This document shows positions 32,409 through 44,135 of a stretch of DNA of 64,000 nt, one piece after another; within the stretch, counting starts at the first letter, position 1; the number at the start of each line of letters is the position of its first letter. A program made the translations under genes and the position numbers. The DNA comes from Bryum argenteum (Eukaryota; Streptophyta; Bryopsida; Bryales; Bryaceae): NCBI GenBank assembly GCA_037043015.1, contig CM073322.1, positions 9,001,601 to 9,065,600 of the forward strand, given 5' to 3'. The notes beneath the pieces were generated by a model, which was not told the DNA's origin, did no database searches, and saw nothing but the letters and a program-made list of their open reading frames with translations.

Positions 32409-33728
32409 ATGGCGACCTCAGTGGCCATGACCTCTTTGCTCTCGTCACCTGTGCTGCAGTCGCACACTGGACGCTCCGCAGCACTTAGCACTCGCCAACA
32501 ACATGCTCAGTTGGTCTCACAGATGCGCGGAGTCCCGCTGCTGCACCAGTTCAAGCGGACCCCCACCTCGCGGAAGGCCGCACCACTCACCCCTCTCGTT
32601 GTGCTCAATCGCACAACCGACACGGGTACCGCGAATCAGTGGAACCCGCTGCCCTCGCCCAAGTCGCCCGGCTCGCCCGCCGACCGCAACACCAAGGGCT
32701 GGACCGACGAGCGCGGAAACGAGAACGCGCGCCTCGTCGCCCAGCTCCGCCACATTGCGCTCGCGGCTCGCGACCGCGCGGAAATGCACACCACCATCGG
32801 CCTCCAGCGCGACAACTGGAACAAGCTCTGCCACTCCACCGTCCTCACCACCACTGTCGCCGCCGCCATCCTGGCCGCGCTCAACGGCGCCGTGCCCGCT
32901 GTACCCCTGTCCCTCACTGCCTTCCTCTTCAATGCCGGAGCAGCGTGCCTCATGACCCTGGCCGGCAAGATGCAGCCGTCGCAGCTGGCCGAGGAGCAGC
33001 GCTCTGCCGCGCGACAGTGGAGAGCCATGGCCGCCGACGTCGAGGCCACGCTCCGCATCGATCCCCGCCTCCGCGAGGACGCCCACCTCTACATCGACGA
33101 CAAGCTCGCGAGAGTGCAGGCCGTGGACGCGGCGTACCCGCTCCCGCTGCTGCCCAACGGGCTGCCCAAGTTCCCTGCCATCGTCAGGGGCTCCGCGCTG
33201 AACGTCCAAGTGGACCTGTCGGAGCCAGAGATGCCATCCAACGACAGCAACGGGTGGAGCGCGGCCGTGAGCGAGGATCTGAAGCGCACGGCGCAGAAGC
33301 TGCGCGAGGCGGACGTGGAGATCTACCTGGGGTGGGCACGGAAGAAAGAGCGCGAAAGTCTGAGGCTGGCCGTGGGAGCGCCGGTGCTGGCTGCGGCTGC
33401 AGCCTTGTTGAACCTGGTGCAATGCTTGCCGCCGGGCGCGGGCGTGCAGGCTTGGGCGGCAGGTGTGGCCGCCGCGTGCAGCGTGGTGGCGGTGTTGTGC
33501 TTCAGCTTCGCGCAGGGCGGGCAGATCGGGATGATCTTCGAGATGTACCGCAACTGCGCGGGGTCGTACGCGGATCTGGACAACAGCATCCAGAGGGCAC
33601 TGCGGATTCCGGTGTGCCAGCGCGAGGACGGGGAGCTGTTCCACGCGAAGGTGGCTCTGCAGTTGGGGCGGCAGAATGTGGTGCCTCTGGTCCGGCCAGG
33701 CGACAAGACGGCGGGCAACGTATTCTAG
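32409..33728 (+). CDS. At4g22030-like plastid/membrane protein, copy 2
   Basis: Intronless, 439 residues, almost identical to copy 1 (27460-28779, -) and copy 3 (36799-38127, +) through the central ~270 residues, with differences concentrated in the N-terminal ~110 residues. It has the same layout: transit-peptide-like start, DNWNKLCHSTVLTTTV, first hydrophobic pair, MQPSQLAEEQ helix, 'AYPLPLLPNGLPKFPA' and a second hydrophobic pair. Private changes are AGAACLM (Cys for Gly) and 'PPGAGVQAWAAGVAAACSV' near the C-terminus. No F-box is present. Homology with copy 3 extends well beyond the stop codon, to about 33990, so copies 2 and 3 arose as a ~2-kb direct duplication with a ~4.4-kb period. Function is unknown; duplicate expression and plastid targeting are inferences. 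Confidence 0.88.
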   Translation: MATSVAMTSLLSSPVLQSHTGRSAALSTRQQHAQLVSQMRGVPLLHQFKRTPTSRKAAPLTPLVVLNRTTDTGTANQWNPLPSPKSPGSPADRNTKGWTDERGNENARLVAQLRHIALAARDRAEMHTTIGLQRDNWNKLCHSTVLTTTVAAAILAALNGAVPAVPLSLTAFLFNAGAACLMTLAGKMQPSQLAEEQRSAARQWRAMAADVEATLRIDPRLREDAHLYIDDKLARVQAVDAAYPLPLLPNGLPKFPAIVRGSALNVQVDLSEPEMPSNDSNGWSAAVSEDLKRTAQKLREADVEIYLGWARKKERESLRLAVGAPVLAAAAALLNLVQCLPPGAGVQAWAAGVAAACSVVAVLCFSFAQGGQIGMIFEMYRNCAGSYADLDNSIQRALRIPVCQREDGELFHAKVALQLGRQNVVPLVRPGDKTAGNVF

Positions 33729-35841
33729 CTACGTCGATTGCACTCCACGAAGTGAAAATACATTCCGCGCTCACAAATTACCACTCGAGCAACCAGCTAG
33801 TTTCCTTAAGGTTAGGCCGTGTAATGAAGTAGGTGAGTGTTGGAGCAGCAATTGTGTGATAGGCGATCCCCAACTCCACATCATGTACCATTGTATCTCA
33901 TACACAGCGAAAAGACATTTTTTCAACCATGACATTTACTTGTGAATCGACCCTGTGTGATGTTGTGATTCTCTGTTTGTATGATTCATGGTCCGTTAGT
34001 ATCTTTTATCCCAAAGTCGATACATTCAAGCCGGAAGTGTATGACGTTACGAGTCGCTTTAAGGGGAATACAATAGATAGTTTCACATTCTAGCTGTGCT
34101 CGGCAGTGTCCTGCAATGATGTAGACTGACATTATGATAATAGATTCGCACGAAGAGAAGGCTGTTGGGTCATATGATCGGGAGGGCAATGGAAGCAACT
34201 ACCTGCTCCTCGATTATATACTTTGTGGAGATGGTCATGTATCTGCGTGATGGTTACCTCAACATCAATTGAAACATTAACTGAGGGTTCATCGTCCATG
34301 GTGGAATCCGTGTAGTAATGGATAGTTCGAAGGCGTTCAGATTGCCACCTGCTTTGGTCGAATAGAAGGTTTGTCATCACTCTAGTGTACCAAACATACT
34401 CTTGGGAGGACTTTTTCCCTTCCCTTTAAGAGGAGTAGATATAACTGTAATACGAGCTAAGTAACCAAAACAATGAATGGTCCCCTCGTCCTTTATGAGG
34501 GTGTGATACTCGAAATTAAATGCACGAGGGCGGCGCAGTGATGGCGCACAGACTCGAACCCTTGCTGCGCAAATTTAATCGTGCAATGTATGATTAAATT
34601 TTTAATTGTCTATTACACGATTAAATATGTTTGTGGTGAGCCCCATCTGTTTTCTGCTTCTTTAAACCTCATACTTATTATACAAGAAAGGCGGCCAGTA
34701 GGGCTTAACGACAACCTAAGAATCCCACCTTATAACTCTTACAATCACTTGAGAAAACAACCTCAGTTTCTATCAGATACTAATTGAGGCCTAAATGTGC
34801 AAGAGGTTTTAAACATACATGCTGGTGTACCCGCCATGGCTTTTTCAAACACCCCAATGTACTCACAAATGGTCACCTTTGTTCTCCCTTTAGTCCAAAA
34901 CTTTAGCCAATATCTTCAAAAACAATGCACCAAATTCTCATAGGCTCTCTCCTCTTCCAACATCTAGAATCTCTCTCGCACCTCCTCCCAAGTCAAAAAC
35001 TAACTCTTCTCCAACAATGTATCAGAAAAGCATCTCATCTAAATTTTGTATGAGAAATAAATAAGAATTTTGTCTGCTAAGACAAAACTTGGTTGGATGA
35101 GGGAGAAATTGTAAGAACATGTTCCCAACTCATTAAAGAATGAGAATTTGAAGAGCCGTGACACATCAACTTTTCTTCCAAAAATGATTATTTTTGGCCC
35201 TCAAAAAACTAGTTACGTTTTATACAACAAGGGTAGAAAAACTTATCCTCCAACTTTATGCCACATTTAACTAAATTCGGACTCATTCACGAATTATGGA
35301 CTCGAGCAAAATTTGGAAATTACAATATTGTGGAATGATAATTACACCAATTGAAAATCTACATTGGAGGAAGTGAGTATGATCCCATTTACATTTTCCT
35401 GTTCACATTGTATCTTACTCACATGAGTATGATTGGGAAATCCTCCGTTGCCTTACTTCTAGTCTACTTCTAGTCCAGAAGTAGTTAAATGTGTCATCTT
35501 TGAACACTATGATGGTACAATTCGTATAAACTTTGAGTCTAAGACTTGATATACGTATACACATACAAGTTACGTACAATATCCAAAAATAACATACCTA
35601 AAAATACTTAAAAATCAGAATTTTCTTACCTTGCATCAAAATAGGGTAGTTTTTAGCACTTTCGAGGTTTTCATGCTACTTCCGGGCTAGTCCACTTTAG
35701 GGGTCAAGGGCTTGGCAACTCCCTTTCCCAAGCCCTTGATATATTCCGGAGTCCCGTGAAACCAATAACGGGTTGGGCGTATGCCCTACTTGTTTAAGAT
35801 GCTGTACATTTTGCGGGGACGGGTCTCACATATGTGCATGA
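33729..35841. other. Spacer between copies 2 and 3, with one TTAA-type right end
   Basis: 33729-33990 is homologous to the region after copy 3. 34500-35040 has nothing recognised. About 35050-35706 resembles the right part of the 29884-31032 element (catcaaaatagggtagtttttag...) and ends CTTTAGGGGTCAA at 35694-35706. No matching left end was located. Confidence 0.45.
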
Positions 35842-36238
35842 GAGCATGACCAGCCCTCTACGGCAGGCCGGCCCGCATGGCCGTCCCAAAATGTGAAAGG
35901 TGCCGCTTGTCAGCGGTCACGAAGCCTAGCCCAACAGGGAGGGCAGTGCCCGCTCACGAATCACCCACCAATCACACCACCTCACATTCCGCTTTTCATA
36001 GCTTTCTTTAGAAATCATTTCTTGCCAATGAAATTTCTGCCACGTGGCTCTCACTCATTAGTTAAAGTGGACACTAAAACTTGAGTGAAGGCACGGGATA
36101 ACTTGGAGTTTTGGTGGGCTAGAATTTAGGGTACTGCAACCCTCTTGACTGGGTTACCGGGTTAGTGTGTGGGCTGGGGCCCCTGGCACTTCATATCCGG
36201 CTCCATGCTCCGGCCTGCAGTGCGGGCTGGTCATGCTC
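35842..36238. mobile_element. 397-bp PIF/Harbinger-like MITE
   Basis: The left end GAGCATGACCAGCCC and the right end GGGCTGGTCATGCTC are a perfect 15-bp inverted repeat that continues imperfectly through 'gcaggccgg...catgg'. A TGA triplet flanks both sides (35839-35841 and 36239-36241), a 3-bp target duplication. GAGCAT-type ends with TNA duplications are typical of Harbinger-related plant MITEs. It is GC-richer than its surroundings and non-coding. It ends about 30 bases before the conserved promoter region of copy 3. Confidence 0.75.
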
Positions 36239-36267
36239 TGAGCCCTCGGACCTCATTGAACCCTGCA

Positions 36268-36550
36268 ACCGTGGTGCCGAAATCCGACTGCTTTGGGAGC
36301 ACGGCTTCAATAGTAATGCTGTCCTGCTGCGACTGGGCACTTGGGCACCCATCACCACCTCCGACAAACACACACGGTATCCCAAAAAAAACTAACTTGG
36401 CCCACTCAGAGTTCCCATCCTAAACTGGAAAGTCGTCCACAGTGCCCAACTGAGCCTCTGCTCAGTCAACGCCGTGTCATTGAATGCGCATTCGTACCGA
36501 CGCTGCATTGACTTGACGCCACAAGCCACGACCACCACTTCCTATAAAAC
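36268..36550 (+). promoter_or_regulatory. Promoter of copy 3
   Basis: TATAAA at 36543-36548 sits in cacttcctataaaacccacc. Upstream blocks shared with copies 1 and 2 include 'gaaatccgactgctttggg', 'gactgggcacttgggc', 'acacggtat', 'aaactggaaagtcg' and 'gtcattgaatgc' with 'attcgtaccgacgctgcatt'. The region between the blocks is diverged. Confidence 0.7.
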
Positions 36551-36798
36551 CCACCCCATCCCTTCCTTCTCCTTCATTCCCATCTGCCGCTGCAACACCT
36601 CCTCCCTCATTCACAATTAAAACGACGCAGTGCTCACTTTGCTTGGAGGGCTAAGCCTAAAATTCCTTCCTTCCATCTCCACATTTCACAACCGGTCAGC
36701 ACCCACAGGAATCTGCAATCGATTCGAGTGCCACAATTGTCACAACATCAAATCCTGCAGATCCTCGATTCCGCGTGATTCCCATTCGCTTCATCGCG

Positions 36799-38127
36799 AT
36801 GGCGACCTCAGTGGCCATCACCTCCATCGACTCTTTGCTCTCCTCACCGGCGCTGCAGTCTCACACTGCGCGCTCCGCAGCAATTTGCACGCGTCCACGC
36901 TGTGCCCAGCAGCTCCCACAGATGCGCGGAGCCCCACTACTGCAGCAATCCAATCGGACTCCGAGCTCGCGAAGGGCCGCTGCCGTTACACCTCTTGCGG
37001 TGCTCAATCACGCCACCGAGACCGGTAACGCGACCCGGTGGAGCCCGCTGCCCTCGCCCAAGTCGCCCGGCTCGCCCGCCGACCGCAACACCAAGGGCTG
37101 GACCGACGAGCGCGGAAACGAGAACGCCCGCCTCGTCGCCCAGCTCCGCCACATTGCGCTCGCGGCCAGCGACCGCGCGGAGATGCACACCACCATCGGC
37201 CTCCAGCGCGACAACTGGAACAAGCTCTGCCACACCACCGTCCTCACCACCACTGTCGCCGCCGCCATCCTGGCCGCGCTCAACGGCGCCGTGCCTGCCA
37301 TCCCCCTGTCCCTCACTGCCTTCCTCTTCAATGCCGGAGCAGCGGGCCTCATGACCCTGGCCGGCAAGATGCAGCCGTCGCAGCTGGCCGAGGAGCAGCG
37401 CTCTGCCGCGCGACAGTGGAGAGCCATGGCCGCCGACGTCGAGGCCACGCTCCGCATCGATCCCCGCCTCCGCGAGGACGCCCACCTCTACATCGACGAC
37501 AAGCTCGCGAGAGTGCAGGCCGTGGACGCGGCGTACCCGCTCCCGCTGCTGCCCAACGGGCTGCCCAAGTTCCCTGCCACCGTCAGGGGCTCCGCGCTGA
37601 ACGTCCAGGTGGACCTGTCGGAGCCAGAGATGCCATCCAACGACAGCAACGGGTGGAGCGCGGCCGTGAGCGAGGATCTGAAGCGCACGGCGCAGAAGCT
37701 GCGCGAGGCGGACGTGGAGATCTACCTAGGCTGGGCACGGAAGAAAGAGCGCGAAAGTCTGAGGCTGGCCGTGGGAGCGCCGGTGCTGGCTGCGGCTGCA
37801 GCCTTGCTGAACCTGGTGCAATGCTTGCCGGCTGGCGCGGGCGTGCAGGCTTGGGCGACGAGCGTGGCCGCGGTGTGCAGCGTGGTGGCGGTGTTGTGCT
37901 TCAGCTTCGCGCAGGGCGGGCAGATCGGGATGATCTTCGAGATGTACCGCAACTGCGCGGGGTCGTACGCGGATCTGGACAACAGCATCCAGAGGGCGCT
38001 GCGGATTCCGGTGTGCCAGCGCGAGGACGGGGAGCTGTTCCACGCGAAGGTGGCTCTGCAGTTGGGGCGGCAGAATGTGGTGCCTCTGGTCCGGCCAGGC
38101 GACAAGACGGCGGGCAACGTATTCTAG
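36799..38127 (+). CDS. At4g22030-like plastid/membrane protein, copy 3
   Basis: Intronless, 442 residues. The first ~90 residues are the most divergent of the trio (MATSVAITSIDSLLSS..., three extra residues, 'ICTRPRCAQQLPQMRG'), whereas from DRNTKGWTDERGNENARL onward it is nearly identical to copy 2. Its C-terminal segment AGAGVQAWATSVAAVCSVVAV is a mosaic: GVQAWA as in copy 2, ATSVAAVCSVV as in copy 1. Domains and predicted membrane pairs are as in the paralogues, and no F-box is present. The pattern of a variable transit-peptide region and a homogenised mature region points to gene conversion. Function unknown. Confidence 0.88.
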   Translation: MATSVAITSIDSLLSSPALQSHTARSAAICTRPRCAQQLPQMRGAPLLQQSNRTPSSRRAAAVTPLAVLNHATETGNATRWSPLPSPKSPGSPADRNTKGWTDERGNENARLVAQLRHIALAASDRAEMHTTIGLQRDNWNKLCHTTVLTTTVAAAILAALNGAVPAIPLSLTAFLFNAGAAGLMTLAGKMQPSQLAEEQRSAARQWRAMAADVEATLRIDPRLREDAHLYIDDKLARVQAVDAAYPLPLLPNGLPKFPATVRGSALNVQVDLSEPEMPSNDSNGWSAAVSEDLKRTAQKLREADVEIYLGWARKKERESLRLAVGAPVLAAAAALLNLVQCLPAGAGVQAWATSVAAVCSVVAVLCFSFAQGGQIGMIFEMYRNCAGSYADLDNSIQRALRIPVCQREDGELFHAKVALQLGRQNVVPLVRPGDKTAGNVF

Positions 38128-41100
38128 CTACGTCGATTGCACTCCACGAAGTAAAAATACAATCCACACTCACAAATTACCACTCGAGCAACCAGCTAGT
38201 TCCTTTAAGGTTAGGCCGTGTAATGAAGTAGATGAGTGTTGGAGCAGCAATTGTGTGATAGGCGATCCCCAGCTCCACATCATGTACCATTGTATCTCGT
38301 ACACAGCTTAAAGAATTTTTTTTCAGTCATGACATTTACTTGTGAATCGACCTTGTGTGATGCTGTGATTCTCTATCTGCGTGAACCGTGATCCGTGTCA
38401 ATTAATCTAAAGTCGGTTCGGATTCGGAAGAACGTGACGGGTGGTGTTGCTCGAGAGGAATATAGAGAAAGCCATTTCGGCAGGCTCGCCAGTGGTCTGC
38501 AATTATGCAGAAGTTAATTTGATCGAATGAGCATGTAGGAAGAGAACGCAAGTAGGGCATCCCATGAGGTCGTGAACTAGAAGCACTTGCCCCTTTCGCA
38601 CAAATATGTTGTGAAGTTGGTCATGTATCTGACCTGAGGAGGCCACAAGTTGAGACAGCAATCGAGGGTTTGGAGATAAACTTCACTGTGAAAGAAACAA
38701 GGCAATCACACTGCAATCTGAAATTCCGATGATTAATATCACTTATTGATTTCACTACTGATATTCTGCCAGTTTTCCAATAATCAACGCGGTTGTAGAA
38801 AAAGGACACTTGCTTGCCATGTGAGTCATATAGATATAATTTCTTAAAATCATAGTAGAGTCAATTTGTGGTTTAATTTAAAGTTGTAAGAATCATTTCT
38901 GAAATAACATTATCTAAGATTAGTTGTTGATTTGACATTAATCAATTTTTAAAACTTAAGATAAATTTGTTATATAGTTACTAGCCACCAGTGTTGAAAT
39001 ATGAGACTTATTTTTGAATTTATTGTCTAAGTACTACCAGACGTACATAGTTGGTCTGACAAGAATTACGTAGAAGCCCTAATTAATCCCGACTCTTTCT
39101 CTTAGTAATCCTTTCCCTTAGTAAGCCTTACTTGGTAACAGAATCACAACTTACTTTGTTGGTAGCAACAAGTAACAACTTAATTTACACTGCACATGCC
39201 ACGCACATACAATGTTAGCATCACTTTTAATCAAGGTGTCCAACCCCTCTTGACTCCCCCAACTCATTACCGGAAACTTATAACCCGAAAGTTCAACAAA
39301 ACACATGGGCGTGTCACTTGGTAACATGGGGCGGTCTTCCAGAAATGTCCAAGCTTCCAAGAGTGCCACTAGTCACCCGAGAGCCAACTGTCTCTGCATG
39401 TTATCCAACTGCCCACTAGTCCCCTTCCACTCATGTCTCTCACTCCATTTGGGACACTACGGGGAACCGACACTACTTTTCACGGGACTAGTTTGAAACA
39501 TGACACTTTTCCAACCCACTCTTTTGAGATGCACATAAGCATCTGTCATAATGCCCAAGGTGCGGTAGTGAGGCCCTACCCCAAGCCTCACCTCTTAGAG
39601 CCATTTTGGCTCTTCTTGGCACCATGGGGAAGTGAAAAGGGAGACCACCCTTCCTCTTTATACCCTATGTGGTATTCCATAGTCCCCCCCCTCCTTGTAT
39701 TAAGGAATCTTATGTAACACTTTTTTTTTGGAAAATTACCCGTCTTTGCCTTGGTCTCAATACCGGCCCGTAACTTCTCTTCGACTAGCTCCTAGCTCAG
39801 ATATCCAAATGGGACGTAGGACGAGCCTATTTTTCACATCTACTCTTCAAGTAAATATTGATCGACTGCATACGCATTCTATGAAGGAAGTCTTTTGGAG
39901 TCTCAAGAGGCAACAATCTCAAGTCCTTGTAATGTCCTAGGAGCAATTTTAGAGAGTCATATTTCATGACTCACAAATCTAAATTGCGCGTTCTTTGAAC
40001 CCTTAGATGTGTGCTCAAACACGGTTTTCAACCACGTAAAGCACACTACCAAGTTCGTCTTAAGCACGGCGCCTTTGCGTGCTATTTGGCAGCGCCTCCC
40101 TTTCATCACCTCACCTTTTCTCTAACTTGTCAAGCCCCGAATGTCACTACCGAGGCCCTCTTGGCTTACCACGGAAGTCGTGTTTTTATTGCCAAAAAAT
40201 TAATATTGGTATTTAATAAAATTGGAATTGCACGAAAAGTAGGTTTGTCAAATTCAAAACCACAAAATTAATTAATTATATGGCACTACAATGCCAAGTT
40301 TGGCATACAAAAAGTTGAGAAATTCAGCCTTTCAACAACCGATATTCCAATCAAAGAGTTGACGAACTAATCCGGACCAAGCAAATCCAATATTTCAATA
40401 TTGAGGATGAGGCTTTGGGAATACCAAATAGGATATCTAGGAAAATGGTGACCACTTCCGGATCTTCAATTGAGTCATAGATTTTTGAAATACACCCATT
40501 GAAAAGTATTCTCTACCACTCAAAATACAACAATAGTCATGTCTTGGTCATGTTGATCATTTCTAAGTACGGTACACTCATACATTTACAAAGAACTATC
40601 CAACACTAATCAAACTTTGGTGTTGAATAGTCTTAAAAAAAGGGCATGTCTTCAACTTTGAGCTCCCATTTCTCGGGCTCTGATAAGGTTATTGAGGGGC
40701 TTGAAGTGTTCACTTTCTTACATCTATAGAATACAATTTTCAAAAGCCGAACTCACTCAGCATAGGTATTTGTCAAAATATAAGTAAACTCCACTACTTG
40801 ACATAAATATTGGATGTTAATAATTGAATTTGAAGAAAAACTCTATTGAAATTTGAAAAGTCATCAAAGCATACTAAACGTGTAAAAGTAAATAAATTGA
40901 TGACTTTTGATAGTCATCAGAGTAAACTTTATGATAATTTATGGTCACAAAAGTAGAAACTAATATGCCTCCATAGCTTTGCCTTGCGGCGTTGTCACCT
41001 CATACACATACTCTTTAGTACTTTTGGGGCCATAAATACTTGAAAAGTCAATATCGCAATTTCGCGATCCGATCGTTGTCCACAATTTCATAAACCCGCT

Positions 41101-42145
41101 TCAAACAACACCAACGACACCTCATGTGCCCCAAACCGACCAACCGTGCTCAAGAGCATAATGTTACGCCTAAAACAAAACAAATTAAATTAAACAACCT
41201 GCAATAAATCATAGATTTTGGCAAACAGTTGTGAAATAAATAAGGAGTTGTTGAATAACCTACCAACCTATGGATATAGAAGTTAGACCATAAACTCTAA
41301 AATAAAAAATCAATCAGCAGTCAGGAAGTCTATATTTATAGTTTTTATTGTTACACATTCAAAATAAGAAGACTAGTGTAATAATTTGGTGAACATAAAA
41401 TGTTGCATTCCTCTTCACTTCAAGAATGTTGTACACTCTTTTTGTCCCTCTAGAGCTTTTTATGATATTTAGATTTTTGGGTTTCGAAAATAAATTAAGA
41501 CATTATTTCTATGCTTTGGAAGGTTTCTTTTTTAGTTTGTTTCATAAACAAAAATAATTATTTGTTATGCCTTGAAGGGTAATTATAATCTTATGATTCG
41601 ATTGCGTATTAAAGAAAGCTGGTTTCTATTTTACGTTTCAAAAGGTTTTTTTTCTCCTAAAATTTTATCAATTATTTTTGCAAGCCGTAGTAGTAGTCCT
41701 ACATGTTTAAACTATATATTGGATTAGCATGAGAGAGAAGTTCTTTTATGACTGTGTTGTCACAGTTTCAAGCTTTTGAGGTTTGTGATTTTTCTTTTTG
41801 TGATTAAGTTTTGCTCTTGTGCTTTTTGCTACAACTCTAACTTGTGACGTCGCGGGACCGTAAAAGGTGAAACGTCATAATACGCTATGGTTAGAAAGGT
41901 CCTAGTCATAGGTGTTGGATTCTCGGCACAACATGATGTCGTGTTGGAACAAATAATAGCAGATGGGAAGGCTCCCAATTAAGAATGTTGATTCAAAGAG
42001 GTAGCAACAATGTGGCGCTTCATGAATCCAAAGGGATGCTAGAATGCAAGTGAGTGTTTAGTGAGGTAAGACAAGACAAGGACCTCGGGTACATTATGGA
42101 ATTAAGTAGCGAGGCGAGAATCCCGTGATAGGGTTTAAAGATAAG
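38128..42145. other. Long AT-rich intergenic region
   Basis: 38128 to about 38390 is the duplicated 3' flank shared with copy 2. The remaining 3.7 kb has no recognisable gene. 39200-40180 has a different, C-richer texture with several 'ccaccactagtcccc'-like stretches that may be old retroelement sequence, but no retroviral domain is readable. Confidence 0.45.
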
Positions 42146-42335
42146 TACTTTCTCTGTCTCAGAAAAACACGGTGAATTGCTATATATGATTGATTTTTGT
42201 ATGGTTTAGATTACTCATTGATATAGTTGGATAGGGTTTGGATGGTCTGGATTACTCATTGATATCAAGTCTTGGTATTATTGTAAGGTGGGTGTTTGGA
42301 CAAAATAATGGCATTTTTTTGAGATGGAGGGAGTA
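42146..42335. mobile_element. 190-bp Stowaway-like (Tc1/mariner) MITE
   Basis: The left end TACTTTCTCTGTCTCAGAAA and the right end TTTGAGATGGAGGGAGTA are inverted copies of the plant Stowaway terminus TACTCCCTCCGTCTCA, including the TA duplication. The interior contains a short direct duplication ('atggt.tagattactcattgatat'). Confidence 0.8.
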
Positions 42336-42926
42336 TTAGGCTTAAGAAGCTAACTTCTAATTATTTGTACTAAGTGAGTGTGAGGCCTTGTGCAAAATCC
42401 TTCATTGAAGTATTCTGATTCTAATAAAACACAAAATTGCAACTTGTGAGGAATAGTATAATTAGGTGGTATCAATTATTTTTTGCAACATGCGCTTGCA
42501 ATACTTTTTTTTCTTTTATTTTATCTTAATGAGGCATGTTTTACCTTCACTTTCATTTTCAATTTTTTTTTTCCAAGAACGGTAAAATTTTAGAAATGTA
42601 TCGCATGAGTAATGTGATACGTAAACTTTATTACAAGATCAAACTGTTGCAAAGTACCTTTCATTGCTACTTTACTTGCTTCTCAAAAAAGGGGGCAATC
42701 ATACTATGCTTGGTTTGTTAGATAAAGATCTACCCATGTATGTGTGTGACTTTATTTTTTGTCCGAAATATAAAGCTTAAAGTTGTAATTTTTCAGAAAA
42801 ATTTCAAGCATACGCATAAGTATGCTAAAAGTAGGTTCATTAGTTTGAACTATATTTTTTCTTGTGGATTGTGTAAATTCTTGATATGCCTTGTTTTGAC
42901 CAAAATAATCTAAACAAAATGCAGAT

Positions 42927-44135
42927 ATGAGTGCTTCTTGCACCTCTAAGCCTTCAATGGAAATTGATTGTTTAATCTGCACTGAAACTCAACCGCCCAC
43001 ATCATTCATGAACACAAATGGTGAGTACTTCTAAACAATGTCAAAATTATAGCTCTACATGCAACATGACCACACCAATTAAATATCTTGCTCACCTTGC
43101 TACGTCTAAGTCGCATCTACCAAAATTGAATTATATAGACTGTTGCAAGTTTTTGCTCTTTCAATTGTGTTCAATTTGTAAACTAAACATAAAAGTCAAG
43201 CATCAACGATTCAAGCAAGTCATTATCATGATTCCTTTCAAACTTTCTAGCTTTGTCATCAGTTCATTACAAAGCCTCTTATGACTTCAAAGGTCCATGA
43301 ATTGTCCAATATGTCAAAGTTTTAAAAGACAAAAAACTGATTACATTGTGATTGATTAAATTGGCAGGTTGTAATCATGTCTACTGTATCAATTGCCTCC
43401 AACAATATGCCAAGACAAAGCTCGGATTGGGATGTGCCAACATCAAATGCCCGCACGAGGATTGCAAAGAAGATTTTGGAGTAAGTCAATTGAAGGAGCT
43501 ACTATCTCCAACCAACTTAGAGATTCTTCTGAGTCGGCAAACAGAGGCTACCATCCCCGAAACGGCAAGACTGTACTGCACTTTCAACAATTGCTCCGCC
43601 CTCATAAAGATATCCTCCACTGATAAAGAGAGGAATGGATTCATGGAGTGTTGGGCTTGTAAACGGGACTTCTGTGCAAAATGCAACACTCCATCGCATG
43701 TCAACATGAGCTGCAAGGAGAATGAAGAACAAACCACAGACAAGAAACTCCAAAAGTTAGCCAATGAGAACAATTGGCAGACTTGCAACAAGTGTCATCG
43801 TATTGTGGAGCTCAAAGATGGTTGCAATCGAGTAAAGTGCCGGTATGCTCGCTTTCATTTAGGAATAGTGTGCACATGAAACCATGACAACCTTTCCAGT
43901 CCGATTGCAGTGTGCTAAATGAACGTGTATTTACTTTCATTGAAGCATGAGGGTCATTTTGGTGATGAAGCTTTAGTGTTTGTGCAGATGCGGTGTAACC
44001 TTTTGCTACGTCTGTGGAGAAAAATGGGAAAACTTGAGCATGTGGTCCAAACATTGGGATTGTTACACATCCCCCTCTTCAAATTTGCAGCAAAATGGCA
44101 AGTTTCCCGTTTCACGACAGCCACGACCGAGATGA
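42927..44135 (+). CDS. RING1-IBR-RING2 (RBR) E3 ubiquitin ligase, small
   Basis: Three exons: 42927-43020, 43368-43842 and 43988-44135, 717 bases, 238 residues plus stop. RING1 starts DCLIC (Cys15, Cys18) and continues across intron 1 with GCNHVYCINCLQQY. The IBR follows (LYCTFNNCSALI, MECWACKRDFCAKCNTPSH). RING2 is TCNKCHRIVELKDGCNRVKCRCGVTFCYVC, split by intron 2. In RBR ligases the cysteine of the 'GC' in RING2 (here D-G-C-N) forms the ubiquitin thioester, and it is present. An in-frame TAA lies just upstream of the ATG, but a further 5' exon is possible. Plant RBRs are usually longer. Here the protein ends soon after RING2, and the stop TGA overlaps the first base of a tandem repeat, suggesting that the 3' end was replaced by a transposon remnant. 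Activity and substrate unknown. Confidence 0.82.

Noticed and set aside
32517..33644. Long antisense reading frame (375 codons) opposite At4g22030-like copy 2, with shorter counterparts in copies 1 and 3
   Set aside because: It arises because the GC-rich coding strand leaves few stops on the other strand. The protein has no recognisable domain and repeats only because the genes are duplicates.
32639..33832. Second long frame (397 codons) on the same strand as copy 2, also seen in copies 1 and 3
   Set aside because: It is a low-complexity Arg/Ala/Gly-rich shift frame of the real gene, with no start context and no homology.
34525..34580. B-box-like 'gggttcgagtc' (minus strand) suggesting a tRNA or SINE
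   Set aside because: No A-box at the right distance and no cloverleaf can be drawn.
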